This document shows positions 1-12,185 of a stretch of DNA of 64,000 nucleotides, one piece after another. The first letter of the stretch is position 1. Each line of letters starts with the position of its first letter. Origin of the DNA: Leptodactylus fallax (lineage: Eukaryota > Chordata > Amphibia > Anura > Leptodactylidae). The DNA lies in the NCBI GenBank assembly GCA_947044405.1, contig CAMRHE010000028.1, positions 4,757,501 to 4,821,500 of the forward strand, written 5' to 3'. The notes under the pieces are model-generated. The model did not search any database and had not been told where the DNA came from. It worked only from the letters and a program-made list of their open reading frames with translations. A program made the translations under genes and the position numbers.

Positions 1-157
1 CCATCCATGAGATTACTATTGGCATAAATCCATTGGTAAAAGTGCCCCACGGAGGGCCAAATCCTCTGCGGCCCTCTTCATAATAAATGATTAAACTGCG
101 GTTCCTGCGGCCACCACTAGGGGGATCTCAGCACTTTATACAGTGACTATTCAATTT

Positions 158-412
158 AAAGGGGCTTTACGGGTCTTATCAACTGATAAACTATCCATAG
201 GATAAGTCATCAACTGGAGATTAGCGGGGGTCCAACTCCCAGGCCCTCCATGGACCGGCTATTTGAAGCAGCAGCGCCACTCCCTGTCTCTCCACAGGCC
301 ATGTGACATCACTTTCATCAGTTAAATGGCCTGTTCATAGCTCAATCCCATTTAAGTGAATAGCATGAACTACAATAACAAGCACAGCTGCTGTACAAAT
401 GTGTGGCACTAA
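158..412. repeat. TTAA-type interspersed repeat (CAGCTGTTTGAAG family)
   Basis: It starts near AAAGGGGCTTTA, contains AGGATAAGTCATCAACTG and TTTGAAGCAGCAGCGCCACT, and ends in a GCACAGCTGCTGTAC block. Related sequence recurs at 39440-39800, 50221-50583, 52110-52335 and 60935-61165. Confidence 0.6.
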
Positions 413-900
413 GCTGCACAATCACCTATTGTGACTGGTGGATTCTGTGTCTTATCTACATGCACATGATCGCTGTGATCATCAGTATACTGTAAGTGAA
501 GTGACTGCTGCAATGAAATCTCCTACAGAAAACAGGAAGTATCCGCATATTATTTAGTTTAGTGGTCAGAGTCAGAACTACATGATGTTTAGGAATTTTT
601 TTAAATCTAGATAATATCATGAAACATTTTAAAAACGACACCAAAACGTACAGATCACTTGTTCAGCTGTTTCTGACGCCCATACTATACAGTACATGGA
701 GCTGGAAGCAAATAACTCTGTACACTGCATAGTGGACAAGCGCCGTTACTGCAGCTCAGCTCCGGTTACAGTAAATAATTATTTCACCAATTAAATAATT
801 CCACAATATTTTTTCTTAGAACTCTGTATGAAGTTGTCCCTCTGTTGCTCCTCCGATAAGTTTTGACAGGTCCTTTTTAACCTTCTCTTAAGAAAATTCT
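413..900. repeat. MITE fragments, reverse copy of the 31875-32436 element
   Basis: 413-640 reads, on the opposite strand, like the arm of the 31.9-32.4 kb element (shared GTGACTGGTGGATTCTGTGT and a GATCGCTGTGATCAT block). 770-890 resembles the arm of the 2.6-2.9 kb family. No coding signal. Confidence 0.5.
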
Positions 901-1360
901 GTGTATGCCGCTCCACATGCCCCATAATAGATTCTTGTCTGCCTTAGGAGGGGCTATTTGGGACTATAATGATTGCTGTGGCATCTTCACTACTTACCAA
1001 GCACAGCGCCATACATTGAATAGTGGCTGTGTTTGGTATTGCAGCTTAGCCCCATTCATTCAATTGAGCAGCAGCATGGTCATGTGACTAATGGACGTGA
1101 TGTCATTGGACTGAAAAGAGGAAGTGAAGCTCAATATCATAATTCTGGACAATCCCAAAAGGTATACCAATGCAGCTACAGCCATTTTATAACTCTTCTA
1201 ATTATGCTGCCCCCATTAGTTCACACTCCTCTGTAGCTCCTCCTGTGCATATGTTCCCTTAACTGGTTTAATTCTCAGTGTCCTCACTTAGGAGTAAAGG
1301 ACAGGTGTCATATGCTCTCTATCCCCAGAGGAAATTTTTTCATCACTCATTGTCACCCCC
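901..1360. other. Gene-free stretch with a repeat fragment
   Basis: 985-1110 carries the AAGCACAGCGCCATACATTG and TATTGCAGCTTAGCCCCATT blocks of the dispersed TTAA repeats. I recognise nothing else. Confidence 0.5.
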
Positions 1361-2490
1361 TACACACAGTGATGTCACAGTACAGGATAATACACACAGT
1401 GATATTACAGTGCAGAGATAATATACACAGTGATGTCACAGTACAGGGATAATACACACAGTGATGTCACAGTACAGAGATAATACACACAGTGATGTCA
1501 CAGTACAGGATAATACACACAGTGATGTCACAGTACAGAGATAATACACACAGTGATGTCACAGTACAGAGATAATACACACAGTGATGTCACAGTACAG
1601 AGATAATACACACAGTGATATTACAGTGCAGAGATAATATACACACTGATGTCACAGTACAGGGATAATACACACTGTGATGTCACAGTACATGGATAAT
1701 ACAGTAATATTACAGTGCAGAGATAATATACACACTGATGTCACAGTACAGAGATAATACACACTGTGATGTCACAGTACAGGGATAATACACACAGTGA
1801 TGTCACAGTACATGGATAATACACACTGTGATATTACAGTGCAGACATAATATACACAGTGATGTCACAGTACAGAGATAATACACACAGTGATGTCACA
1901 GTACAGGGATAATACGCACAGTGATGTCACAGTACAGGATAATACACACAGTGATGTCACAGTACAGGATAATACACACAGTGATGTCACAGTACAGGGA
2001 TAATACACACAGTGATGTCACAGTACAGGATAATACACATAGTGATGTCACAGTACAGGGATAATACACACAGTGATGTCACAGTACAGGATAATACACA
2101 CAGTGATGTCACAGTACAGGGATAATACACACAGTGATGTCACAGTACAGGGATAATACAAACAGTGATGTCACAGTACAGGGATAATACACACAGTGAT
2201 GTCACAGTACAGAGATAATACACACAGTGATGTCATAGTTCAGGAATAATACACACAGTGATGTCACAGTACAGGGATAATACACACAGTGATGTCATAG
2301 TTCAGGAATAATACACACAGTGATGTTACAGTACAGGGATAATACACACAGTGATGTCACAGTACAGAGATAATACACACAGTGATGTTACAGTACAGGG
2401 ATAATACACACAGTGATGTCACAGTACAGGGATAATACACACAGTGTTGTAATACACACAGTGTTGTCACAGTACAGAGATAATACACAC
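1361..2490 (+). repeat. 31-bp minisatellite array A, about 37 copies
   Basis: The unit reads ATAATACACACAGTGATGTC then ACAGTACAGGG, period 31 with 30-bp variants. Some units differ (ATATTACAGTGCAGAGA). The array at 12186-13132 is the same unit on the other strand. Short translations across it are repeat artefacts. Confidence 0.95.
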
Positions 2491-2945
2491 AAAAAGATCA
2501 CTGCATACTGTGACATCACAGCATATGAAGTAATTATAATGATGTCACCTATAGGCCTTATATCCCAGTAATGGAGGCTCAGTCAGTTTTCCACATATCC
2601 TTCTGTCATCCATACTTAATAATTATGAAATAATAATTCTGCATTTCTAAGAACTCTGCATTGTTATGTTCTTCTGTAACTCCCCCTGGAATATGAATAA
2701 CTGACAAATGGACATTACTAGTCAGAGGTGTATACACATTGTATGCACTACAGAATTATCCTGTCTAGGGACACCCCCCTGTCACAAGGAGAATGGAAAC
2801 GCCCAGTTGTCAATTTATTCATAAATTTCCAGGAGGAATAACAGAGGAATGGCACAATGAAGAGTTATTACATGTGGAATAAAAGTATCTACTAACAGAG
2901 ATATGTCAAGAGAGGTAATAGATCCTCTTTAACTTTAATAGTATA
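2491..2945. mobile_element. Palindromic MITE (GGAGGAATAACAGAGG family), copy 1
   Basis: About 2620-2945: the left arm (TAAGAACTCTGCATTGTTAT) is loosely inverted against a right arm containing CAGGAGGAATAACAGAGGAA. Two further copies lie at 9740-9935 and 23385-23675. The first 130 bases carry a stray inverted minisatellite unit (GTGACATCAC). Confidence 0.55.
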
Positions 2946-3984
2946 TATAATGTATGTCCGATATCAGTGGTTCTCAACCTGACAACTGACAACCCTGCTG
3001 GAGCCAACCTTACTTTAGTAGTGCAATGAGCACTTCCAGTAGTACTGCAGGAGGCACTCATTGTAGTTACAGATGCCCTGGGAAGTAAGTGCTAAGCGGC
3101 ATTCATCACTCACCACTCTGCTCAAATGCTGACATCACTTCCTTTTTAAACATCTGAGTGTAGGGGCCATTATACTACATATAGAGTCACTGAGGGGCCA
3201 TTATAATACACGCGGAGCATGGAGTGGACCATTTTACTGTATATAGGGGCACTGAGGGACCCATTACACTACATGTAGGGGCACTAAAGAAGCCATTACA
3301 CAGAGGGGGGCATGATACTACACGTGGATCACAGAGGGGCCATTATACTACATGTAAGGGCACTGAGGGGGCCATTGCATAACTCATGACAGCGGCTCCA
3401 AAGACTCCCAGTAAAGCTTGAAAAGGTTGAAAAAACACTATACAGCACATGTCAGCTCACAGGTCCTGGAGGTCGGTACTATAGGTAGTGTGCTCAGCAG
3501 TTTGGAGCTTCACATCTTTCCAAGAATAATTGTTGGTACATGAACATTTTTAGTTTGGGGTGTTTTGTCCTCTCTCAGACCCCAATTTCCTCTGATGACA
3601 TTGGTTTATTATGTGCAAAATAATTTAAAATGATACTTATAAATAAAGTGGAATGTCAAACCCCGGAGCTGCGCTCATGTTCTATCATCTACAACGAGGA
3701 CCTACACATATAGGATGATATGAGGTCACTGCATTACCACTTACTGCTCATAGGTGGCGTCAGAGCTGAATGTATGAGACGAGCTGATCTCGTCCCGCAC
3801 GCTCTTTACACATTGAATTGTAAGAAACATTTATAGAATCGCAGTTTTAAAAATAAAATCGGGTCACTTTGCTGTTGGTCGATGGTTTTTTGCTTGCAGG
3901 TGTGGAGTGAGGAGAGATGAGTAAGTCGCTGCCAGACACCGCTGTTTTGGGCGTATATGCCCCAAAAATAAAGTTGATGCTATG
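2946..3984. other. Gene-free stretch with degenerate CATTATACT repeats
   Basis: 3160-3380 holds four or five loose copies of a unit containing GGCCATTATACTACAT, the same family as the arrays at 4.3, 16.9 and 21.1 kb. 3381-3984 shows no repeat I recognise and no exon. Confidence 0.5.
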
Positions 3985-4735
3985 TATACCTCCTATATGT
4001 TCCAGATTGAGAGGGACAGACCTGAATTTTGGGTGCTATCCCAGGCAGCAGAAGATAGTATGTCCCAACTTCAACCCTAACTGTGTCTAGATGATGCAGA
4101 TGGGATTGAATATAATGGTGAAGCAGGGAGACGTTCGCTGCCCGCTTCACCATCAGCCCCTGTCTCTGCTACCGGCAGCTTGGAAGCCGGCAGGGGTGAT
4201 GGAGTGATGTCACTACATTGAGCCTGTTGCTCCCAAGCAACTGGCAGTAGCAACCAGAGAGGAACGGGGAGAAGTGAGTATTACTTTTTTGTTGTTTTTT
4301 TGTGCAATTTTTTGCTGGGGTCATAATGAAGGGGGCATTATACTGTGGGGTTCACAATGAGGGGGCCATTATACTGTGGATGCCACAAGGAGGGGGCCAT
4401 TATACTGTGGATGCCACAAGCAGGGGGCCATTATACTGTGGGCACCACTATAACAGGGCCATCATACTGTATGGTGCACAATGAGTTGTGCATTATACTT
4501 TGAGGGACATAAGGAGGGGAGCATTATACTTTGGGATCTATAAGTAGGGGGACATTATATTGTTGGGGCAAAACGAGGGGCAAATATACTATTGGGGGCC
4601 ACAGAGAGGGGTAATTTATACTGTTGAGGGCCATAAGGAGTAGGCCATTATACTGTGGACACCCCAGTGAGCAGCACATTATACAGCGGGGAACCACAAT
4701 GAGGGGGCCATTATACTATGTGAAGGCACAAAGTC
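3985..4735 (+). repeat. Composite repeat: about 300-bp leader plus CATTATACTGTG array, copy 1
   Basis: The leader (3985-4290) starts TACCTCCTATATG and includes GTATGTCCCAACTTCAA and GTGAGTATTACTTTTTTG. It runs directly into about ten degenerate 35-45 bp units around GGGGGCCATTATACTGTG (4305-4735). The same leader-plus-array order occurs at 16384-17025. Confidence 0.6.
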
Positions 4736-5030
4736 ACATGGTCGGGAATAGGCCGGGCCAGGGGTTGGAGGTGTGGCTTATGATACCTAAATGCGCCATG
4801 TCATGCTGTGCATGCTGCAGATATTGTCCCTCTTTCACTTCTTTGAAACATGACTGAGGGATTCCATCTTGGTATTCTGTAAATCCCTGTGACATGTTCT
4901 ATCTCCTGAAGTCCTGAACTGAGCAGAACACAGAGTAGGATGAGCAGCTCTGCAGCACAAACTGCTTCTCTACCAAGTCAACTACTGGGCAGATTAATAT
5001 AAGAAGACATCTAAAGCTACATTTTTTGGA
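4736..5030. other. Gene-free stretch, nothing recognised
   Basis: Ordinary-composition sequence with no exon, RNA gene or repeat family I can name. Confidence 0.4.
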
Positions 5031-6570
5031 CTGAGCGTTAAAGGTTATGGACACCTTTGATGTAGAAAACAAAAAAAAAGTTGCAGTAAAGTTTCAGCTG
5101 TAATATTGATTGGTACATTCATTTTCAGCATCCAGTTTTGCAACCTGCTACTATTTTCAGCCTTGTGAGTGCCCCTTCACCCCCAATAATACATTCTGGA
5201 TATGAGATCTGTGTGACCAGGAGGCGGCTGCCTTCACTAGCTCTGATGTATGAGCACAGAAAATCTACAATTAAAAAAAAAAAAATCCATGTAAAGGTGC
5301 CCATATCCCTTATTACCTATCTACAACCTGAGTGATCTGCCCTTCCTGTTGACTTGGATGTTCTTGCCTCTCTAGACACTATGATCTGCAGTAGATTTCT
5401 AAGACTGGCCATACACATTAGATAGCTGCTGGCCAAACAGCTATATCTCCCACCTCCCCCTTAAAAATGCACACTTGACTTGGTGGGCATGCACATGTGC
5501 TATATGGAGATAAAGTCGCTGTCGGATACATATGAAGGTGGCTTATCTCAACAAGGTCAAAAGAACTGGGCTTGTTGAAATACAACTGTGCGTTCCTTAT
5601 TTCCCCTGCCATCTGGGGGGAGTCAAAAGGCCCCATCTATATTAGTGGGTTAACTTAACATCTAATGTGTAAGGCCAACTTAACTCAGAGAGCAGGGATG
5701 AAGAGCAGAAAGAGTGTGCTGTGGGATTGAGGTCAGATTTAGCATGACAGCCAGGGATTTGAAGGAGTTACACAGGCTCTACAGCAGCAAAATGGTAGAA
5801 ATTTTTAACAAAGACTGTTTAAAAGTTGCCTAATGTGCCAAAGTGTCCATAACCTTTCTTCCCTATCTACAGCCTGTGCAATCTGCCCTCCCTGAGGATT
5901 TGGATGTTCTTGCCCTTCTAGACACTATAATTTTTCTAAGGCTGCCCATTCACAGCTGCTGGCCAAACAAACTTTGTGTGCTGTGCTGCCCATTTGTAAA
6001 TATATGGTAAGAGGAGACTGGCTTGTTTTCTGGGACATTTTTGCTTTTTTGTTAGTGCTGCTCTGAATTTTTTTTTGTTTCTATGTATCTCTCCCAACAC
6101 CCATGCATATGCACACTTGGCTTGAGAAGCATGCATGTGTACTGAATGGGAAAAAAGCCACTGCCAAACAACTATGTAGGTGGGTTATTTCCCCGAAAAC
6201 AAGTGGGCATATGGAACCAGCCTGACATCCGACATCTATCTAGTTGAAAGTCTGGAGGCCCCGATACAAACTAAATAATCATCTGGCCCCACTGAAATGA
6301 GTGGACTCAGTTAACATTCATCTAATGTGTATGGCTGGCTTAACACTGATAGGAAGGAGCGGGAGAGTAGAGGAAGTGTGCTGTGAGATATAGGTCAAAT
6401 TCAGCATAACAGCCAGCTATGTGAAGGGGTTACACAGGCTCTGCAGCAGCAAAATGGTAGAAATTTTTAATGAAGTTTATTTAGAAAGTTGCTTAATTTT
6501 GCATTTAATAAGCAAATGTAGAATAAAAAAAACAATCAATGCAAAGGTGTCCATAACCTTTAATTTAATT
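5031..6570 (+). repeat. Dispersed repeat, two diverged copies in tandem
   Basis: Copies at about 5040-5860 and 5865-6570 share GGAGTTACACAGGCTCTACA, CAGCAAAATGGTAGAAATTT and a GTCCATAACCTTT tail. A third copy lies in STAM2 intron 2 at 55275-56010. No intact ORF; the element class is unknown to me. Confidence 0.6.
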
Positions 6571-7250
6571 TACATCCATAATAGAGCTGAAAAGCCCCGA
6601 CCGATAAATCTTCATATTCCGCTCAGGTTTCACTCACTAAAATGGAAATGAAGTTAATGCAGGGTCTGCTCGCTCTTATTATACATTCTGTAGCTCCTGC
6701 CAGAATATTCCTTTGTACCTGACTTGGTAATGATGTCTTTATCTGTGCCTATTAATAGACCAGTCCGGAGCATACCGTTCCATCCGCCACCAGAATATTC
6801 AATGCAAAGTCAATGCAATCGGCAAACAAGCTGCAAAGTCTGTCGTACAGATAAGTTACCAAATCACAAAACTTGCTACTTTCTAAGTTGTCCCTGTTCC
6901 CATTTTGTATGCGCTGAGGTCTTGTTGCCATGGAGATGGGCCCAATTCAAAAACCGAACTTCGTTTTTCTTTTACACGCTGCATATTTTTTGCACGAGCG
7001 GGTGAGCTGTATCCTCATATTCAATGCACGACTGAAGCTGGAGCGTCGACTCGACGATTAGAAGTTGATGCAACAGCAAAGAGGATTTTTTTTTTAATGT
7101 GTGACAATGTGTCTTTGGGTGAAAAAAGCGTTTTTTTTGCAAAATGCAGTCAGATGTGTGGGAAGAAGCTTACACATAAACATGACTCATAGCTCCTCGG
7201 AGCTCGCAGAGCTGAGAATCTCTGCAGGTTTTACACTTCCACTTTATCAC
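6571..7250. other. Repeat-poor block, candidate conserved non-coding element
   Basis: Unlike its surroundings it has no MITE ends or tandem units. It is mixed AT/GC with motif-like stretches such as CTATTAATAGACCAG and GTTGCCATGGAGATGG. No ORF with family resemblance. Conservation is a guess that needs an alignment. Confidence 0.3.
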
Positions 7251-8330
7251 TGAATATCTTCTCACTAACACGTATAAGGGGCCCTAACTGCAGACACTGG
7301 GGACATGGAGGTCATTTACAGGCAGAGATGTCACAGGGTGCAAACGTGGGAGTGGTGTTTTCAAGGGGCGTGGCCTTTATAAAATAAATACTAGACCCAA
7401 TATAATAATTTTGTTAATAAATGTATTATTGAGTGTATAATTAGAATGGGTTTATTGGGATTTATTTTTGTAAAAAAGTAAAGATAAAGTTTTAGTAATT
7501 TCTAATATATTTGACATGAAAAGGTTAATTTTCTCCTTTCTGACAGTGAAAGGCTGTGTATCATAAATCTTCTCACTCCAGTTCACAAGAGGGCAGGGGT
7601 AATAAATTTACGATGCTCAGACTGCCAGTCCAGTCCCGTCCTGACAGCTTGTGTCTATAGGTGAAGTGCAGTTCCAACGTCTTGTGTCTATAGGTGAAGT
7701 TTTTGATGTCTTGTGTCCACATATTGTTCGCTGATGTCGTGACTCATTGATGCAAGGTGTAATATTACCACCATTTTACCCAAACTTGTAGCCAACCAAA
7801 GTCCTGTCCTCATAGTCTCCATGTCACGAGTGTGTATGGATACACACTGCATTATTATTTGGCGTGAAAGAGAAATCCGGGAGCCTCTGACCAAATGTTT
7901 AGAAGGCTTTGCTCCCCTTACCAAAACCCTACCCCCTTTAGGACACTCCCCTTTTTGTGATGTAACGGTACATAAAGTGCCCATGTCACATGCAATACGA
8001 TCTGGAATGCAGGAGCACTCCGCCAGGTCCAGGAGATTCGTAACCCTTCTGGGATTCTGGGAGGTCTCCCTTTTTGGCAGGAGCATCCCAGACTTTATAG
8101 GAGACTTGTCACGCCTGGGGTCAAGGCCCAGAGTCCAGCATCTCCTTGGGGTCCCACATTATTCATCCATGGCTGACTTTTGGTACGGTGCTCTTTAATC
8201 CCTCTTCTATCGCTGCCTTCTGATTTATTGATATAGATAAAATACCGATTATCGCGAGTTTCCCGTCTCCGGTGACTCCTGCCACACGATGAAATGATCA
8301 TCTTCCTCGTATAATTCTTCAAGCGTTTCT
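7251..8330. other. Unrecognised gene-free stretch
   Basis: Overlapping open frames of 125-132 codons occur on both strands around 7690-8200. Neither has recognisable motifs or splice context, so I do not call a gene. 7615-7720 repeats the phrase CTTGTGTCTATAGGTGAAGT twice. Confidence 0.4.
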
Positions 8331-8334
8331 TTTA

Positions 8335-8620
8335 CTGTAATAAATGTGCAGGGTTCATTTTTGGCCGGCTGCAGCTTCTAAAATTAACTTTCCAAATGGC
8401 AGTGATGGCAAAACAGACAGCTTTATAGACGTCACCGCCAAAGTCACAGAAATAGGTTCAGCAAATTGTAATTGCAAGAGTGATATTGCATTAGACGGCG
8501 GGGATATTTCTGTGCGAGCTTCATTAGGACTCGTTTTAGCGCCGCTTATCCTCATTTATGCATACGGAGGCTAAAAATAACCTGTGAAGGAAAAGCTGCT
8601 CGTTACGAAAGTGGTCGGGC
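8335..8620. other. Repeat-poor block, candidate conserved non-coding element
   Basis: AT-rich, CpG-containing sequence with AATTAACTTTCCAAATGGCA, ATTGTAATTGCAAGAG and CCTCATTTATGCATACGG. It lacks repeat-family ends and a plausible protein. Homeodomain-like TAAT cores suggest an enhancer; this is inference. Confidence 0.35.
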
Positions 8621-9739
8621 GGAGACGCCGGTGACCTTCATGTGCTTGTAGAGGAGGAGGTCAGTAATGGGGATGATTCTGGTGAACTAGAGGAACTGAC
8701 CATGGTGACCCTAGGGTGAGATGTCTAAACTTGTGTGATGAATGTTCCCCCATCCTGAAAGAAACTGTACAAAGCCCTAGGCGTCGGACTGCAGCTCCTT
8801 GAGCCCTGTCAGAAGTAATTCTGAGGCCCACCATCCATCTTTATGAGACCCCCGAGATTTAAAAGGGTTTTCCAGACTTAATAAATGATGACCTATCCTG
8901 GGACACAATGCAAAATATGTAACAGGGCCCCCACTTACCATGCGCTATCTATAATACTGGTGTCTTCTTATGGTGCAGAGGCCTTTGAGACCCCTCTAGC
9001 TCCAGGTCCTGGTAGCATTTGCTACCTCTGCACCCCCTATAGCTAAACTCCTGCCACTCCAGCACTCCCGGCCAACAGGGACATGGTCCCTTTTACTAAC
9101 CAGTCACAGTAATCATATGTAGTCTCATCTAAACATCTAGGCAGTATTACGTTCCCCTTACCACTTCTAGTAGTCTCAGGGGCAGATTTGGTCACCCTTT
9201 CAGGTCTGCAGGGTTAACTGCTCCAGATGCCCGACTCCTGCGTCTCCCATCACTGCTGTCAGGTGGTGGTGCTCCTAATCCTGCGCTCCTGGTGCAAATG
9301 ACAATCACTGCTCTTCCACCTTACTACTATCTAGCTACTGCCATGAGGCCCTATATATACGTCTGGTCTACATCAGGACGCTCACTGTGTACCCCCATGT
9401 GAGCCCTGCAATTGTCTACACTGTAAAGCTACAGTATACAAAGCATTACATATGGATTCCCACATAACATACATGACGACCTGTCTGCCGAATACTTGGC
9501 ACAGGGTACACATGCACTTTGGGCTGTTCATAATCGCATTGTACATGATATACAGCAATATAACAAAGTAACAGGCCCAACCGTAGCAACAGTCAAAAAG
9601 GATAGAGATGGAGGAGGAGATCGGCAAGTCGTGTTTTGACCCTTTTACACACTTACAACTTGATATCATATGGGATATGTAGTATCACATGTATATATCA
9701 TCTCTAAGGCTCTGCTCACACTTGTGTTTGACTCTGTTG
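8621..9739. other. Gene-free stretch with a GGGCCCC repeat fragment
   Basis: 8880-9060 matches the repeat at 15425-15590 and 40555-40690 (GCTATCTATAATACTGGTGT, TGTTACCGG/GGTAGCA block). The rest shows no gene signal. Confidence 0.5.
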
Positions 9740-9935
9740 GACCTTCCCTACACATTGACACTGTCCAGTCAGTTCTGACTGTGTCAGACAATAGGTATAG
9801 TAACACTCAGTTTTCAATGTATTCATTCATTTCTAGGAGGAATAACAGAGGAACAACATAAAGCAGAATTCTGCAGAATTGTTATTTCATGTGGAAGTAT
9901 TTACTTAGGAGAGGAAACAGCTCCTTTTTAATCTT
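9740..9935. mobile_element. Palindromic MITE (GGAGGAATAACAGAGG family), copy 2
   Basis: It contains CACACTTGTGTTTGACTCTG, GACACTGTCCAGTCAGTTCT and TAGGAGGAATAACAGAGGAA, in the same order as at 2620-2945 and 23385-23675. Confidence 0.55.
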
Positions 9936-10121
9936 GAAATGCTTTCAAAATTCAGTTGGTTGCTATTAGAAACAGACTACGCTATACCTACCATCTGCAG
10001 TCAGTCATGTCACCGAACAGAAAACTGAAAAGTTCTCCTCTAAGCTCTCACAATGCACTGCTCTATTTTGCATTATACTTTTTTTTACCTACATTGGGTA
10101 GTCTGGTCTCCATAAACTGAA

Positions 10122-11160
10122 TGAGTCACTAGAATCAGCATATCACCCCAGCCCTGCAGATAGATAGGTTAGTGTCACCAGAACCAGCATATCGCCCCAG
10201 CCCTGCAGATAGATAGGTTAGTGTCACCAGAACCAGCATATCACCCCAGCCCTGCAGATAGATAGGTTAGTGTCACCAGAACCAGCATATCACCCCAGCC
10301 CTGCAGATAGATAGGTTAGTGTCACCAGAACCAGTATATCACCCCAACCCTGCAGATAGCTAGGTTAATGTCACCAGAACCAGTATATCACCCCAGCCCT
10401 GCAGATAGATAGGTTAGTGTCACCAGAACCAGCATATCACCCCAACCCTGCAGATAGCTAGGTTAATGTCACCAGAACCAGCATATCGCCCCAGCCCTGC
10501 AGATAGATAGGTTAGTGTCACCAGAACCAGCATATCGCCCCAGCCCTGCAGATAGATAGGTTAGTGTCACCAGAACCAGCATATCACCCCAGCCCTGCAG
10601 ATAGATAGGTTAGTGTCACCAGAACCAGCATATCACCCCAGCCCTGCAGATAGATAGGTTAGTGTCACCAGAACCAGCATATCACCCCAGCCCTGCAGAT
10701 AGATAGGTTAGTGTCACCAGAACCAGCATATCACCCCAGCCCTGCAGATAGATAGGTTAGTATCACCAGACCCAGCATATCGCCCCAGCCCTGCAGATAG
10801 ATAGGTTAGTGTCACCAGAACCAGCAGATCACCCCAGTCCTGCAGATAGATAGGTTAGTGTCACCAGAACCAGCATATCGCCCCAGCCCCGCAGATAGAT
10901 AGGTTAGTGTCACCAGAACCAGCATATCGCCCCAGCCCCGCAGATAGATAGGTTAGTGTCACCAGACCCAGCATATCGCCCCAGCCCCGCAGATAGATAG
11001 GTTAGTGTCACCAGAACCAGCATATCGCCCCAGCCCCGCAGATAGATAGGTTAGTGTCACCAGAACCAGCATATCACCCCAGCCCTGCAGATAGATAGGT
11101 TAGTATCACCAGACCCAGCATATCACCCCAGCCCTGCAGATAGATAGGTTAGTGTCACCT
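10122..11160 (+). repeat. 49-bp minisatellite, about 21 copies
   Basis: The unit is AGGTTAGTGTCACCAGAACC, AGCATATC(A/G)CCCCAGCCC, TGCAGATAGAT, with period exactly 49. Copies are over 90% alike, and variants such as AGCTAGGTTAATG recur, showing local spread. Two inverted units follow at 11201-11304. Confidence 0.95.
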
Positions 11161-11200
11161 GAATTTAACCCCTTGGCAATCACTGCCACTATTTGATTCA

Positions 11201-11314
11201 AGTGACCTTAACCTATCTGCAGTACTGGGGTGATGTGCTGGTTCTGGTGACACTAACCTATCTATCTGCAGGGCTGGGGTGATATTTTGGGTCCCAGTGA
11301 CACAAACCCTTTAA
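11201..11314 (-). repeat. Inverted 49-bp units ending at a TTAA MITE terminus
   Basis: Two units in the opposite orientation (CTGGTTCTGGTGACACTAAC) follow a 40-bp spacer and run into CACAAACCCTTTAA, a TTAA-family element end. The whole block therefore looks like a hairpin MITE whose left arm has been amplified. Confidence 0.75.
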
Positions 11315-12185
11315 GAGTTCTCCAGAGTAGGGTCACACATGTTCCTCCTAGGACATCCATATGACCTATTAGGGCATATAAAATGGGGTTGTCCAAAGTA
11401 GGATACAACATAAATGACAATCATTTGTGTTCTTGGTTTTTTGCTTGTCTTCTTATTAGGACGCTGTAGACATCGCTGTGCTCAGCCACGTTCTCCTTTT
11501 TGATTTTCCTTCTGACCGCCCACACACTATTTCCAAAACATCCGTCTCCTTTCCATAGAGGGGCACCTTAGCCATTACTCACAGGACAGACAGCACAATG
11601 CCTGGCAGCGACTGGCACTTGAATTTACTCTATCCGCAGGTTTACTATAATAATGAATGACTGCGCACCTCGGAAGGGGGGTCAATGAGAACCGCAGATC
11701 CTGCTCTCAATGCCCCGGCTGTACATTATAACTTATATTATTACAGTCCTGTACAGATAGGGACATTATAGAATCAGATCTGACAACATGAGATGGTACT
11801 GGCGTATAAAGTACCTGAAAAACACCCTAGAACTCGACCTAAAGGGGTATCCACAGGATAGAAGATAATTGTCTTGTCAGTGGTACCCTTACTGATCACC
11901 AGAATGGGGGCCCCTGTGCCTCAAATGAATGGAGCAGAAGGTTCCTTTGCCTTTTCTTTGACAGTCCCATAGAGATGAAAGGAGCGCAGCACAAATGCAC
12001 CTGACACTATAGCCATAGGGGGCACACAGGACCCTGTTCTTATGATCGGTGGGGTCTCAATGGTCAGACACTCGCTGATCAGTTATTGCCTATTCTGTAG
12101 TTAGAAGATAACATGTAACTGTAGGAACACCCCTTTCAATAATGAAATTCTTCCTCCAGCCTTCCTCTAGGGGGAGCTCATTGCA
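11315..12185. other. Gene-free stretch: repeat-poor core then a TTAA-type repeat
   Basis: 11450-11700 is repeat-poor and includes TTTACTATAATAATGAATGA; it is a weak candidate conserved element. 11840-12140 resembles the TTAA element at 50826-51178 (GGAGCAGAAGG/GGAGCAGCAGG and GATAATTGTCT blocks). Confidence 0.4.

Noticed and set aside
1361..2490. Tandem arrays considered as CRISPR
   Set aside because: Direct head-to-tail repeats with no unique spacers, in a vertebrate genome.
7688..8198. Overlapping frames of 132 (minus) and 125 (plus) codons
   Set aside because: No domain, no splice or start context, and both strands open over the same stretch; chance frames in GC-moderate sequence.
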